NCBI GenBank assembly: GCA_905331475.1
Contig: CAJNYU010003734.1
Coordinates: forward strand, 124,001-188,000
Source: Rotaria socialis
Taxonomy: Eukaryota > Rotifera > Eurotatoria > Philodinida > Philodinidae
Reading direction: 5' to 3'
Length of the DNA stretch: 64,000 nt
Shown here in pieces: positions 17,718 to 29,155 of this stretch; position 1 is the stretch's first letter, and every line of letters begins with the position of its first letter. The notes beneath the pieces are model-generated. The model did no database searches. It saw nothing but the letters and a program-made list of their open reading frames with translations, and was not told the origin of the DNA. Made by a program: the position numbers and the translations under genes.

Positions 17718-20226
17718 CTAAGAAATTCGACGTCTGTAGTAAGTAATTGTACTATCTATCTAGTTGTGAATTAGCGCAAGACCGAAAAGAAATTCGTTTT
17801 TGTTTAAATGATTAAGGTATAAACTGTTAGCCATACAAAAAAAAGCATTTTTCCATTAAAATAACTTATTTGTTCAATTTTATCGATAGTAAAACGAACG
17901 AAAAACCGATCTATATATAAATTAATCATTGTCATCCATAGACATCTGGAGGAAAATCATTCAAACATATTTTTGAGATATTAGCTAATGTGATACATTG
18001 ATAGGAATGCTTTCTTGATATAAATACAATAGTCGATATGAAAAACAGACGGAAAATATTCATAGGGTAGCTATGCGCAAAATAAAGATCACAAAAGAAT
18101 CATCGAATTTCTAACTAAAATACAATTCAATAAAAAAAACAAATCGAATGATATGTTCTATTTTCTGTTTAGATACAGATGGCAATATGATATTATCTAA
18201 AGGACTGTATTTTTTTAAATATGATGTAGTCGATATTTGACATTCATAGTATGCCTTATTCGAAAGAAGCATCAATAGCATTAGTTTTGAGAGTGCCATA
18301 TTGACATTTTGTATTTTACATATAAAAAGCCTAGGATATTAATCCTTTCATCAGTATGTACAGCTTTTGTATGAAAAGAACAGATACAGAATGAGTCCAT
18401 GCGTTAGTCCTAAAAGACAATACTTAGAACTGCTATCTATTGTTTTTAGCTGTGCACATCTGTCTTTTTCGCATGAGAAAATAAGAAAATCAACAAGAAA
18501 AAGGACAAGATGATAATTAGCGTTGACTATTTTCCGAGTTGAATATCTGAAAATACACGCTACAACCATTTATAATGAAAATTGTTCAATAAAGCAACAT
18601 GATCAAAAATCTATTTTGTTTAACTATTTTTCATTTATTATCATTTCAATTGACAATAATCACGTGCGAAAGTATGAATATTACTTTTATAAGTTTCTCA
18701 AGTAAATCTAAGTTTTTCTTGTGTTTTTTTACATATTATTATAAAGATAATGAAGTCGTCCCGGAAGTTATTCGTGGTTTTTTAAATAAAAACGGAAATC
18801 AACGATCTCAATCAGCCCCAAAAAAAATTGAAGATCGATGTGGCTTTAACGGTAAAAATTTTGACAGAATATGTGGGTCATTCGAACAAGAGTTATTTAT
18901 ATTATCAAGTCATCCTCAAAGTAAATGACACTGTACCTATATTCAAGAAAACAAAACGAAAATTCTGTTTATTTTATTTAGATAAAAAATATTCATTGAG
19001 AGAAGTACTCGAACGAAAAGAGAGTGCCACTCAATTTCTTCATACTATATATAGAAGAAAACGATTGATTTATCCACTGGTATAAAGTCTGAATCACATT
19101 TATAAAGACAGATGTACACACCAACTACATTGTAAAAAATTATTTTTCGATAATCCTTTCTCTTAATTACTGAACAGATAACCACGATCCTGTCAACCAA
19201 TTGATCGATGCAAATTTGATGAAAATCTTTCATACAACACAGAACTTTGATTGCATGCAATATCTATTATTTTAATTAAATATTTTTCAGAGATTAATTA
19301 ATATCTAATAAATGTTTATGATTAGTAGAAAAGCAAAGTGTCCTAATAATTGTCTTTTTAATACAATGGATTGAATAGAAGTAGTTTTAATAGCACATTT
19401 TGACTTATTTCTAGTTAATGATCAATAACTCGAAATACGGAATTCCGATCTGCAAGTTGACGCAATAAAACAGTATTGATTTATCCAGTTGTATAGATTC
19501 TAGAGGTGTAGGCGTTTTGCCATAGATATGTGACAAAAATGGAGTTTTCTTTAAAAACTGAAGAAAGTGATAAACAAAACTTCTTGTCTATTGATACTTT
19601 GCAACAATAATGCAACAAAATAATCATAAAATGAATTTAAAGGCTATCAGGCACGAAATTTTGCTACACTTACCAAGATCTTCATGTTGATCCAATGAGA
19701 ACGCAAAAGATAGATTATAGTTAGCGTTGTTCCCTCTTTGATAACTGATGTTTGTCTTGCTATCGGAATCGTATTTTGAATGGTATACGAGAAGAATTTA
19801 ATGTTTAAATAATCGCATTTTTTTCTATTTGCTAAAATTTCTTTTAAAGATTCGCGAAAAAACTACAACAGTCGATATATCAAAGAATCAATCGATAATA
19901 TATACGAAAAACTCTTTTTCAAATGTACACTATACAAACAAGAGAGAAAAAAAGATACTCATTGTTATCCGTTGGTTTAGAAACTCGCAGTACAAAAACT
20001 TGAACGATCACAAAATCAAATAATTAAAAAACACTGTGTACGATTGAAAATTCAACTAGCACCTAATGAATGAGAAAATTTAAAACAAAATCAGCAAAAA
20101 GAAAATCATAAAATCAGCGACAGATGCGAGACAATGTTGCTGATATTGACATAAAAACAAAAGGTATAGTTTTTCTTTTTACAATATGCATTGAAAAGAA
20201 AGCAAATTACTGACACAAAAATAGAG
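17718..20226. other. Intergenic, about 2.5 kb
   Basis: AT-rich spacer between the 5' end of the His-rich gene and the 3' end of the KDM3-like gene. Apart from the weak secreted-protein candidate at 18599-18928 (separate entry) I see only short open frames with no domain. No RNA gene or repeat family is evident. Confidence 0.45.
18599..18928 (+). CDS. Possible small secreted protein (weak candidate)
   Basis: A plus-strand frame opens with MIKNLFCLTIFHLLSFQLTI, a credible signal peptide, followed by TCE. A GTAAATC donor after about 18699 and a TATAAAG acceptor at about 18744 would remove 45 bp in frame and leave about 94 residues. An overlapping frame (about 18793-19083, containing LKIDVALTVKILTEYVGH and YYQVILKVNDT) reads more like folded protein. 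The true product may therefore use that frame through different splicing, or the locus may be a pseudogene with one frameshift. No family recognised. Confidence 0.25.
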   Translation: MIKNLFCLTIFHLLSFQLTIITCESMNITFISFSSKSKFFLCFFTYYYKDNEVVPEVIRGFLNKNGNQRSQSAPKKIEDRCGFNGKNFDRICGSFEQELFILSSHPQSK

Positions 20227-23200
20227 TTAATTAAGAACACCTAATATGGAAGTTTCCTGTGTGGTTTCACTTCCATTTGATTCGGACAGTGAATTTAATG
20301 CATCACGTATTGTATAAAAGAGAATATTTTTGGCCTATAAACATCCGAAATGATTTTTTACTTTTAATTTGTGGAAAGAAGAAGAACGAAGAAATTTTAC
20401 CTGCAAAATATCAGCATGATTTGTATGAGTTTTTGATAATGATCGAAATTCGTTTGTTGTTATTAAGCATCGATCAAGATTTTCCGGTGAAACAAAATCT
20501 TCAGCAATTTTTATGCATGAATGTAAATTTTTTACCTAAAGTATAGAATTAATTTAATTGAGACGATAATTAGCAAAGATTTCAAAAAAAAACATTTTTC
20601 TATCTCGTAATTTTCAGGAGCTATAGAAAATTGAAAATTTACATAAATTAGTTTAAAACAAACGGTATCAAAATTCATTTAATTACTTGATGTGGCGCAC
20701 CACTTGGAATGAAAACTGCATCACCAAAAAATTGCAATACTGGATATGCTTCGACGTTGCTTAAATCTCGTAATTTTTCTAAATCTTCTTGTTCTAAATA
20801 TGCTGTTTGATCATGTATAGAATCAGAACCAGAAATTTTACGTTGATTCTAAGAAGAGAGAAAAGATAAATATTAGGTTAGACTAAACTTAGATCAAGGC
20901 CTACTCGGCTAATATATTCACGAATTTTGTTCGCATCATCAGAACGAAATAAATGCCAAAGTGCACCAGGTCTTTCTCCATTTCTTAATCGTTGTAATTG
21001 AGCTTCATCAATATTCGAACCAAGTATTTCTACCTCTACTTCTGCAATAAACAAAATAAAACAAATAAGTTATGTTTCTTAATTCTTTTAGCATGCTTTT
21101 TGTTTCTATTTACGTCGGATTTCTTCTTCTTTATCGGATCCGTCATTTCCACGGCCGCCTATACCAACATAGACAAGAACATTCACAGCATCGGATACAT
21201 CAATATGAAGGTTAGTTGTTCCTGCTTTTTTCGATTCTTTACTTTTAAGTTGACCTAGACAATATTGACACATAAATATTCAGTTGATAATTTATGACAC
21301 GAAAGCCTTAATATGAAATATTAACTCATCTTTTTTGGCCCCCTTCAAAACAGTTGATTATAGTTTGAAACAGTTACTTGATACCAAATTTTTATTGTGT
21401 TCTTTTTGAATACATGCTCTGAATTTCTTTCTAGAATCAGATTGTGTGACTATCACTGGGTTGTTTCAAAAAGTCTCAAATACTACTTTCACAGAATACT
21501 CTATTTTAATCAAATTTTTAATTCAATCGAAACCTATCAAAATCTATTTTTATAGCCTTAATTTTTGAAAATACTCCTTTAAGTTATGCTTTTATTTCTC
21601 ATCAATCAGTGCATCATAGACACTGGTTCTTTACCAATAACCCGTAGATGATACATAATGAATTGTATTATCTTATTTGATACAGAATTCAATGTTTTAG
21701 CATTTTATGGTAACACTTTCGTACTATTGATTGCCATACAAACAATCAGTACTAACAACTTACTATAAGCAATATAAAGTTTTGGTCCAAGATCAGGTTT
21801 AACTACACTTGTGGGTAAGCGTTCAACAATATTAAGAACACCAGCATTATATGTAACACCCTCATGTATATACGATCGTCGTGTATAATCACCTGAATAA
21901 CACACGTATATAAATAGTTAAAAACAAAAATCATTCTATTCACTTACTAAAGGGAATATTACTCATCAGATCATGCAAGCGTTCTGGAAAAACAGATGCA
22001 AAATCCTTTTTTGTTGGCCAATCTTTTAATTTAAGTATACGTGATCGTCCACCATGTTCATCATCTTTCAAACGAACTGTATCATAATTTAACTAATTAT
22101 TCAAGTGATTTCAAGCAAGCAAACTCACTATCTAAACGTTCGAATCCCTCCCAAAAATTCTTCAAAATTTCTTCATTAGTTTGAATGGGTGCCAATGTTT
22201 CACAATCCCATAATAATGGTGTTTCATGATGATCAGTCATATGTAATTTAAATGAATTAGGATGCCATAGCGTTTTAGATAAATTATGATGAACTCGTTT
22301 GACTAGTACTGGACAACTTGCTGACCAAACTTTTCGAAAAAACTTCAAAAAAGCGAAAACAAAAACAAATTTTATATGAAAATACAAAGAGATAGTCATT
22401 TGTTTTGATCTACATACACACTTCGCATTTTCGCTTGTCCATTCGTTAAAAACTGGTAGACGACCATCACAATAAAATTGAATATTTGAATCATAATTAC
22501 AATCAATCGATGACCAATTTGGTTTTACATGACGCATATCGGCGGATCTTTTTACTTTTAAACTTTTTATAAATACTGAAAGATTTTCATTTTTCAATGA
22601 TGGATATAATTGTATTGAACAATCCATTTTTAATTTAGATAAATAATCACTGCAATCCTTGCGTAATTTAATCAAAGCTAAATACATAATGGAAGAACAA
22701 GAGAAATTTTGTTAAACCAGTAGTATGTTTTACGACTTTCTATTCATAGAAATGGGATATAAACGTTCATATCGGTCAGCTAGGTTTCTAAGTTTATTGA
22801 GATGAATAATAATGTCTGGATATCTACTCAAGATATAATTTACATCGATATCAGACTTTCCGTGTCAGTTAAACTAAGAAAAATGTCATAAAAAAATGAA
22901 AAGCAAGAAAGCAAACCAGGGATAAATAACAGTTTTTTTCTCTCTATCAATCCATCATCCTCCGAAAACAGCTTTTCATGAGTATAATAAGACTAAACTA
23001 CACATGCAAATTTCTATCTCTCATGCGCTGCATTCAAAAGTTTTTTTTTCACTTACATTCCCATGGAAAAAATTCTGATAATGAATATGTATTGTCATGA
23101 GTGCAAAGTCGTTTAATTTCTAAATAAAAAACAAAAATAATTGAAAAATTCTTGTGTAGATATCAGAGACTGAAACCGATGACAAAAGTGCCATTCGATT

Positions 23201-25315
23201 CGATTCGGCTTTTTTTCAATTATTTTTTTATTCATTCGATTCGATTCGGTAGTTTCGAAGTGCCATTCGGAATCGATTCGATTCGCCCCAGACGAATCGA
23301 ATCGAATCGAATTATTCGGCAATTCGATTCGATTTCGGTCTCTGGTAGATATTTAGCATACTTTTTCTTTTTTCACCGCTTATTTGAGATAATTCATTTG
23401 AACACTCAATACAAAGCATATATCCACATTCTTTACACATATAATGATAATTAAAAAGTGTCGTTGAACATTCATCGCAAACTTCTCTCCAACCAGCCAT
23501 ATATTGTTTCCAAACAATTGATTCTTTTATTAATAAGAAAAATCATCCATACATGTTCTATTACGAGAATACAAAAAGATTTAATTCTACTTTGGTTTTG
23601 TGTTGATCGAACATTTTCTTCATGTAGAAATATTAAACAAAAAATTTTTGCTAATTGTATAAATATATAATTTGCGTTCGTAAAGTTTAATGGTGGTTGA
23701 TCGCCTAGTTATTTATATTGAAAAGAATTTTTTTATTTTTTATTTACTGAGCTAATATTATATTTTACCTGAATTTGGTATCAGTAAATATTGGATATCT
23801 TTAGATTTCGCCTTATCTATTGTTGTAAATCCTTCAATTTCGTATTTGTCATCACCAACATATTTTAATCTAAATCAATACAATAATCCATTTTGTAAAC
23901 ATTCTTTGATATTCTTAGAAAAATAGCTGAAAGTCAAGGCAGTCTCGTTTTTTGATAGTGAAAACACTCTCTATTATTAAAGAGATACTAGTAACTAGGG
24001 GTAGCACTGTAACTTAAAATTGATCGTAAAGTGCAAAGTTTAAAGTTGTTTAAAGTCACGTTTAAGTGATTCTTGTTGGCGTTTTATCTGTTGCAGAGTC
24101 TCATAAGCATGACTAAATCGTCAGTACATTACCGTAAAAAGTATTAAAAAGAAACGGTTAAAGGCGGCTTTAAACAACTTTAAACTTTACGGTTAAAGTA
24201 AAGTTAAAGTGTCACCCCTACTAGTAACTATAACTAATCTGTTATTTCTAAAAATTAATTTCGACGAATAATTCTCGAAAGTAAAATACTAATATCATAG
24301 ACTTCTGATCGTCAACTACATAAAGTATTTTCCTTAGCTTTCTATGCGAAAATATACCAGCAGATTTTATTCTATGTAAAAGGGATTTCTCTATCTCGCC
24401 GACTTAATTATCTTATTCAACGATTAGAACTTTAAGTAACATCTTTATATTGACAGATGAATATCTTTCATTTTCATATCCCCAAGATTGTAGAAAACTC
24501 TGCTTTTTGTTTAGAAATCACAAAACTAGATGAAGCAAAATAACAGTCGATGCAGGCGACGTTAATGCTATATATTTAGTGAATGCAATATTACCGATGA
24601 AAATATTTTATTTCGTGTAAGTCTTATAATTAATTGATTTGTTAAAATGTCGAAAATTATTAGAAATAATCGAACATCAAAGAGAAAAAAGAATACTTAC
24701 GTTCGACAATGCTGAAATCGACAACTAGCTAGTTGCGTAGATACAGCTGATGCAGTGTTTGTGCGACAATCAACACATCTTGGAATATCTTTTGGATATG
24801 ATATGCAAAGATATTTTTGAGTAATAATAGCTGTGAGAAAGAAAAAGAATATATTGAAAGTGTGTCAATGAGCCAAATCACTAAAAAATTGATTTACTTG
24901 GTATTGTTTTGTGATAACGTCGTTTTACAAAAATTTGTTCACATGATGAAGATTCAAACGAACGTTTATTGTTCTTTTTCACTGTTGATGAAGATAAAGA
25001 TTTTATCGTTTGATTTTCATTAAATGGTTGATTTTTCTCCTGATCACTCATTGAGACAATACTTTCATTTGTATCCAATGCAATTGTTGACATTGGTAGT
25101 ATTGTTAAATGTGTTGTGTCAATATCAAAATCAAAATCTGTTATTCTTTCTATTTGTAGTTGTGGACGCCGAGAAAGTATTGGTGAACGACGTGATTGTT
25201 CTGACATTGTCAATGTTCTAGCAAATATCAAATAAGAAGGCACTTCCATTTTATTAGACGTACTGCCTAATGTAGCTACGTTTTCTTTTTCTTTCCTTCT
25301 TTCTTTCTCATTCAT
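20227..25315 (-). CDS. KDM3: KDM3-type JmjC histone H3K9 demethylase
   Basis: Fourteen exons give about 762 aa: 25315-24898, 24830-24701, 23869-23769, 23523-23362, 23119-23057, 22677-22418, 22342-22129, 22076-21948, 21892-21764, 21254-21114, 21041-20905, 20848-20687, 20535-20401, 20334-20227. After a low-complexity N-terminus comes a Cys cluster (CVDCRT...CRFQHCR), then the KDM3/hairless zinc finger (CDEC, CKEC, C..C; about 232-257). The JmjC domain follows: [37 protein letters not shown] with Fe(II) ligands H552 and D554, and FIPSGAPHQ with H681. The C-terminal [19 protein letters not shown] completes the KDM3 signature. Known: Fe(II)/2-oxoglutarate enzyme removing H3K9me1/2, a nuclear coactivator. 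It is much shorter than vertebrate KDM3A/B, mainly at the N-terminus. Start chosen because an in-frame stop lies five codons upstream with no acceptor between. Two MITEs lie in introns. Confidence 0.92.
23164..23344. mobile_element. hAT-like MITE, 181 bp, in KDM3 intron
   Basis: The element is bounded by perfect 8-bp direct repeats GTAGATAT (23156-23163 and 23345-23352), the target-site duplication length of hAT transposons. Its ends are terminal inverted repeats: CAGAGACTGAAACCGA on the left and, read from the other strand, CAGAGACCGAAATCGA on the right (14 of 16 identical). The interior is built of repeated ATTCG/CGAAT pentamers in both orientations. It has no coding capacity. It sits in the intron between exons ending at 23362 and starting at 23119, and leaves the splice sites intact. 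Confidence 0.85.
23996..24220. mobile_element. Second hAT-like MITE, 225 bp, in another KDM3 intron
   Basis: Perfect 8-bp target-site duplications CTAGTAAC (23988-23995 and 24221-24228) flank a 225-bp element. The ends read TAGGGGTAGCACT and, from the other strand, TAGGGGTGACACT. This is the TAGGGGTG-type terminus common in hAT elements. Inverted similarity continues about 65 bp inward, through TTTAAAGTTGTTTAAAG on both arms. No ORF. It lies in the 831-bp intron between KDM3 exons 2 and 3 and differs in sequence from the element at 23164, so the two are independent insertions of different families. Confidence 0.85.
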
Positions 25316-26379
25316 TTGACATTGAAATTAATGATAGATTACAAATAAAATATTTACATATTATATTTTATCTATATCGTTCATTTTAATACATTCTCAT
25401 ATCAGATGCTCAAATATCTAGGGTCATTTTTTTCTTGCAATATTTTTTTCCTTTCATATACAATTGTTGTTTAAATTGACGTTATACTATCTTAACTATT
25501 CTTGGTCGCAATCTCACGCTCTACGGTCAGTTACGAATTGGTTGACCTTCAAGCTTTACTATACATTCGTTGTACTATGATCTTAGGTTATTCAATACTG
25601 ATCGTACTTCAACACGGCGCTACCACCAAAGGGAAAAGGTAGGGTACTGAATTCTATTCATCCATGTGAACGAGAAAGAATAAAGAGAAATAATCTAATG
25701 ATTTAGGAGAAGAAAAAATGATCAGCTTTATTTTCAGATATTATTAAAATAGATAACAAAATATTTTTCTTTTCGTAATAACTTATAGGAAAATGGTAGC
25801 AATAAATATATACATATTTGGGTTTTTGATCAACTGTTAACTCGTAATATTCTAACGTAATTTATTGTCGCTGTAAGGAAATATAGTAGTTATTCAATCG
25901 TTTACACCCAGGTCGAGCAATCATACTGTAAGATCTGATAAGATCTTGCATCTGATCTGATATGATCTTGCACGATCATACGAAAATCATACAAAAAATC
26001 GTAGTTCCTGAGATCTTAGATCAGGTCGAACAATCAGATTCTTCAAAGATCGTATTAATGTGTAAGATCTTTGAAGAATCTGATTGTGCGAATTGATCCA
26101 AGATCTCAGGAACTACGATTTTTTGTCAGATTCTTGTAAGATTTCGCCCGTATTCCAAGGTCTTGTATGTGTTTGATAAGGTTTTATGTCAGATTTTTCG
26201 ACCTGGGTATCGATATAATTTCGTGTAAAACGGTTATAAAAATTTTCATTTTTAATGTTTCTTTTAAAAAATTCATATCAGTATAATTATTTTAGTCGGA
26301 AAAGGTTTCTCTACATATGTCATATCATATACAATTAAGCTCCCATCATTTTGACGTTGAAGAAAGAGTAACTATGTGT
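25316..26379. other. Intergenic: KDM3 5' flank with palindromic element
   Basis: About 1.06 kb upstream of the KDM3-like start. Its main content is the inverted-repeat element at 25906-26208 (separate entry). The remainder is AT-rich with no promoter motif I trust. The preceding gene on the same strand ends at 26380; an in-frame stop upstream of the KDM3 ATG argues against the two being one transcript unit. Confidence 0.5.
25906..26208. mobile_element. Palindromic MITE-like element, 303 bp
   Basis: The termini are inverted copies: ACCCAGGTCGAGCAATC on the left and ACCCAGGTCGAAAAATC read from the right end. Inside, a strong palindrome pairs 25992-26051 with 26066-26125 (about 60-bp arms; CAAAAAATCGTAGTTCCTGA faces TCAGGAACTACGATTTTTTG) around a 14-bp loop. 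The left half also repeats AAGATCTGATAAGATCTTGC-like palindromes. I could not identify a clear target-site duplication. There is no coding capacity. It lies about 0.6 kb upstream of the KDM3-like start, so it could affect that promoter. Confidence 0.75.
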
Positions 26380-27386
26380 TTACTTGTTTCGCTCAGTTTT
26401 TGAAGTTATTTTTGTTTTTAATGAATAAGAATAAGATTGTCTTGGTCGATATTGAGGACTTTTTTTATTGCGATTATCATTGATATCAGTTTGATTTGAT
26501 TTTGTATTAGATAATAGATTGGTTCCAGCTTGCTTTCTTGAAGATTTTAGGAAACTACGAAGAACAGGCGATGCACGTGCTTTTCTATTGATGATTGCTA
26601 CAGACTACAGACAAAAATGAATTTTAACACAAACAAGGCTTGGATTATGAAAATAAATAATTCTCATACTTTTTTATTAGTATCATTATCTTTGATACAT
26701 TTGTCATTCTTACTATCCATCATCCATACCTTTGGAATTTGTTCGATTCTTATAAAAAAATCTAATATAACACAGAAAATAATACACAAATATATATATA
26801 TATGTGCCGAGATATTAGCTTTTTTTTCTTATATACTTGAAAGTTTATAATTCGTTGTATAATCATCATTATTTTCATGAGTTGTTGAAAAATGATGTCG
26901 CTTATTTAGTATCACTTCTGAGTCTGGAATGGATGTTGAAATCACTCGTGAAGTATTTGGAAGATGTTCATTTGTTGAATTCATTAATGTTATTCTTGGA
27001 ATTTTTATTGTTGCAGCAAGATCTATTTTTCTATTATTATTTTTATAATCAATTTCTGTAGAATTCGATGATGAAGTAAATATTTTATTTGAATGATTAC
27101 TTTCCGATATAGCTGGCATTTGCATATGTAAATTTGATGAGGTAATAAATTGCATAGATGAAGATGTGTTCGATGGTGATGATGAGGATGATGATGAGTT
27201 TTCAATGAGTTGTTGATATAAAGGATCACATGAGCAAAAGTCAACTAAGCAAGAATTTTGTTCTGATAAGATTGATGTATTTGATATTGGTGCTTTTTTA
27301 GATGCAGATTTTAATGTAGTCAGTGAATTACTTGAGCTTTGTTGAAAATAATTCGCGAATTTATTTCGTTTAATACATTGGTTCAT
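26380..27386 (-). CDS. Unrecognised Ser/Asn-rich protein
   Basis: Two exons, 27386-26837 and 26597-26380, join in frame to about 255 aa. The protein is rich in Ser, Asn and Thr, with a run of eight Ser residues ([11 protein letters not shown]). There are a few ordered-looking pieces (CLVDFCSCDPLYQQLIE; KARASPVLRSFLKSS) and a basic tail (KKSPQYRPRQSYSYS). No signal peptide, membrane segment or known domain. It has the look of a disordered regulatory or nuclear protein. The upstream neighbour, the lipase, is divergent with 524 bp between the starts. The second exon uses the inner of two closely spaced CTGTAG acceptors; the outer one would bring an early stop. Confidence is moderate because codon content is good but homology is unknown. 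Confidence 0.55.
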
Positions 27387-27910
27387 CTAAAGGTAGACAG
27401 TGTAAAATTGATAACTTCAAGGTTGTTACCTATTTACCGTATGTACCAATTGTGTTCTAATTCACCTGCCATTGAACTTCTGAGTATATATGATCAGTCA
27501 ATATAAAATCAAAATGAGAAAAATAAAAGCCCCATCTACCTTTACCTGTTCTGTTTGCTTTTGTAAAATTCGATTGATTGATAACCATTTATACTGACTA
27601 GAGTGACACTCAATAGCGTTGTGATACTCATGACATCTATCAAAATCGACAGGTCGTGTTGTATTTTCTCACTTTTTTCATTCGGGCAGCTTTTAATATC
27701 TAATCAAAATCTTATAGAGAGATAAGATGTAGAACAAGATTACGACATACGTCTATCAATGCTGTTGTTAATATATATTTACAGGTAAATATAAAGATAC
27801 ATTTAACTCTATTTTTATAATTGAGCAGGAAGTTTTCAAGGTATCAGGTGAAAATAAGATGATGTTTGGTAGATATCTTTCAAATAGCATTTAAATTTAA
27901 AAATAAAATT
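27387..27910. other. Divergent intergenic spacer
   Basis: A 524-bp spacer between the Ser/Asn-rich gene (-) and the acid lipase (+). It must hold both promoters or a shared bidirectional one. I see no confident TATA box or other site. The lipase reading frame is open upstream of its ATG only through a TTG codon, so the ATG at 27911 is preferred. Confidence 0.4.
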
Positions 27911-29155
27911 ATGAAAATCTTACTATTATATTTAGGATTGACTATTCTTCTTCTACTAATCGCAGTGTGCTCTTCAGCACCTTTATCAACACCACAAAAA
28001 CATGATCCAGATTGTGATTTAAATATTACTCAACTGATTCAAAGTAAAGGTTATCCTTGCGAAGAACATAAAGTATTAACAAAAGATGGTTACATTTTGG
28101 GCGTTTTTCGTATTTCACATGGGCGAAACTCATCATCATCATCGACAGCAGTAACACGTCGACCAGTACTACTTCAGCATGGTCTTCTTGATACAGCTAC
28201 AACATGGGTAATGAATTTGCCTAATCAAAGTCTAGGTTATATTCTTTCTGACGCCGGCTATGATGTATGGCTTGGTAATATGCGTGGAAATCATTTTTCA
28301 CGTGCTCATACGAAATATGATCCTGATCATGATGACGAATTCTGGGACTTCAGTTGGGATGATATGGCACGTGATGATCTACCATCGATGATAAGTTATA
28401 TTTTGAATGTAACAAAATATACACAGATTGCTTACGTTGGACATTCACAAGGAACAATGATTGCATTTGCTCAATTCGGTCATATAGATAGTAATCTGCA
28501 AAATAATATTAGTTTTTGGGCAGCTTTAGCACCTGTGGCACATATAGGACATATAAAATCGCCAATAAAATATTTGGCATCAGCAGCTGTTGTAAAAGAT
28601 ATTGAACGTTATTGGCATTTATTATTTGGTAGCGATGAATTTCTACCATCATCTTATATGCTTACTTGGCTTGGAACATATGCATGTGGAGAAATTATTG
28701 TAGAGCATGCAGTTTGTAAAAATATTTTATTTATTTTATGTGGACCAGAAATAAAAAATATGAATGATTCAAGAATTCCTGTTTATTTAGCGCATGAACC
28801 TGGTGGTACATCTGTAAAAAATATGGTTCACTATGCTCAAAGTATTCGATCAAATCTATTTCAATCCTATGATTATGGTTCACCAGAAGATAATGAATTA
28901 CATTATAATCAAACAACGCCACCAATGTATTCTATTAGTCCGATAAAAATACCGACAGCCATATTTTGGTCAGGTGACGATTGGCTTGCTGATCCAGTTG
29001 ATGTATCCTATATTTTTGATAATTTACGAAGTCTAGTTTACGAGAAATACATTCCAGATTACAATCATTTAGATTTTGTTTGGTCTATTTCAGCAAATAA
29101 AATCATTTATACAGATCTAATTGATCAAATGCAAAAATATCATCCACCAAATTGA
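27911..29155 (+). CDS. Secreted/lysosomal acid lipase (LIPA/gastric lipase family)
   Basis: An intronless gene for 414 aa, the usual length of the family. Residues 1-22 form a signal peptide (MKILLLYLGLTILLLLIAVC). An N-terminal lid-associated segment (GYPCEEHKVLTKDGYIL) is typical of acid lipases. The alpha/beta-hydrolase core shows the oxyanion-hole HG (LLQHGLLD, about 90), the nucleophile elbow GHSQG (Ser179), the acid in SGDDWLADP (Asp357) and the catalytic His in PDYNHLDF (His386). Several Asn-X-Ser/Thr sites fit a secreted or lysosomal glycoprotein. Known reaction: hydrolysis of triacylglycerols and cholesteryl esters, with an acidic optimum for lysosomal members. The lack of introns, next to intron-rich neighbours, suggests a retrocopy origin or full intron loss. 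Start chosen at the ATG before the signal peptide. Confidence 0.93.
   Translation: MKILLLYLGLTILLLLIAVCSSAPLSTPQKHDPDCDLNITQLIQSKGYPCEEHKVLTKDGYILGVFRISHGRNSSSSSTAVTRRPVLLQHGLLDTATTWVMNLPNQSLGYILSDAGYDVWLGNMRGNHFSRAHTKYDPDHDDEFWDFSWDDMARDDLPSMISYILNVTKYTQIAYVGHSQGTMIAFAQFGHIDSNLQNNISFWAALAPVAHIGHIKSPIKYLASAAVVKDIERYWHLLFGSDEFLPSSYMLTWLGTYACGEIIVEHAVCKNILFILCGPEIKNMNDSRIPVYLAHEPGGTSVKNMVHYAQSIRSNLFQSYDYGSPEDNELHYNQTTPPMYSISPIKIPTAIFWSGDDWLADPVDVSYIFDNLRSLVYEKYIPDYNHLDFVWSISANKIIYTDLIDQMQKYHPPN

Noticed and set aside
22129..22160. CGTTCGAATCC string resembling a tRNA T-arm
   Set aside because: It lies within the coding exon of the KDM3-like gene and lacks the other tRNA arms.
25316..27386. Idea that the Ser/Asn-rich gene at 26.4-27.4 kb is the missing N-terminus of KDM3
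   Set aside because: An in-frame TAA lies five codons upstream of the KDM3 ATG with no acceptor between, and the upstream gene has its own stop. A remote link through another exon cannot be fully excluded.
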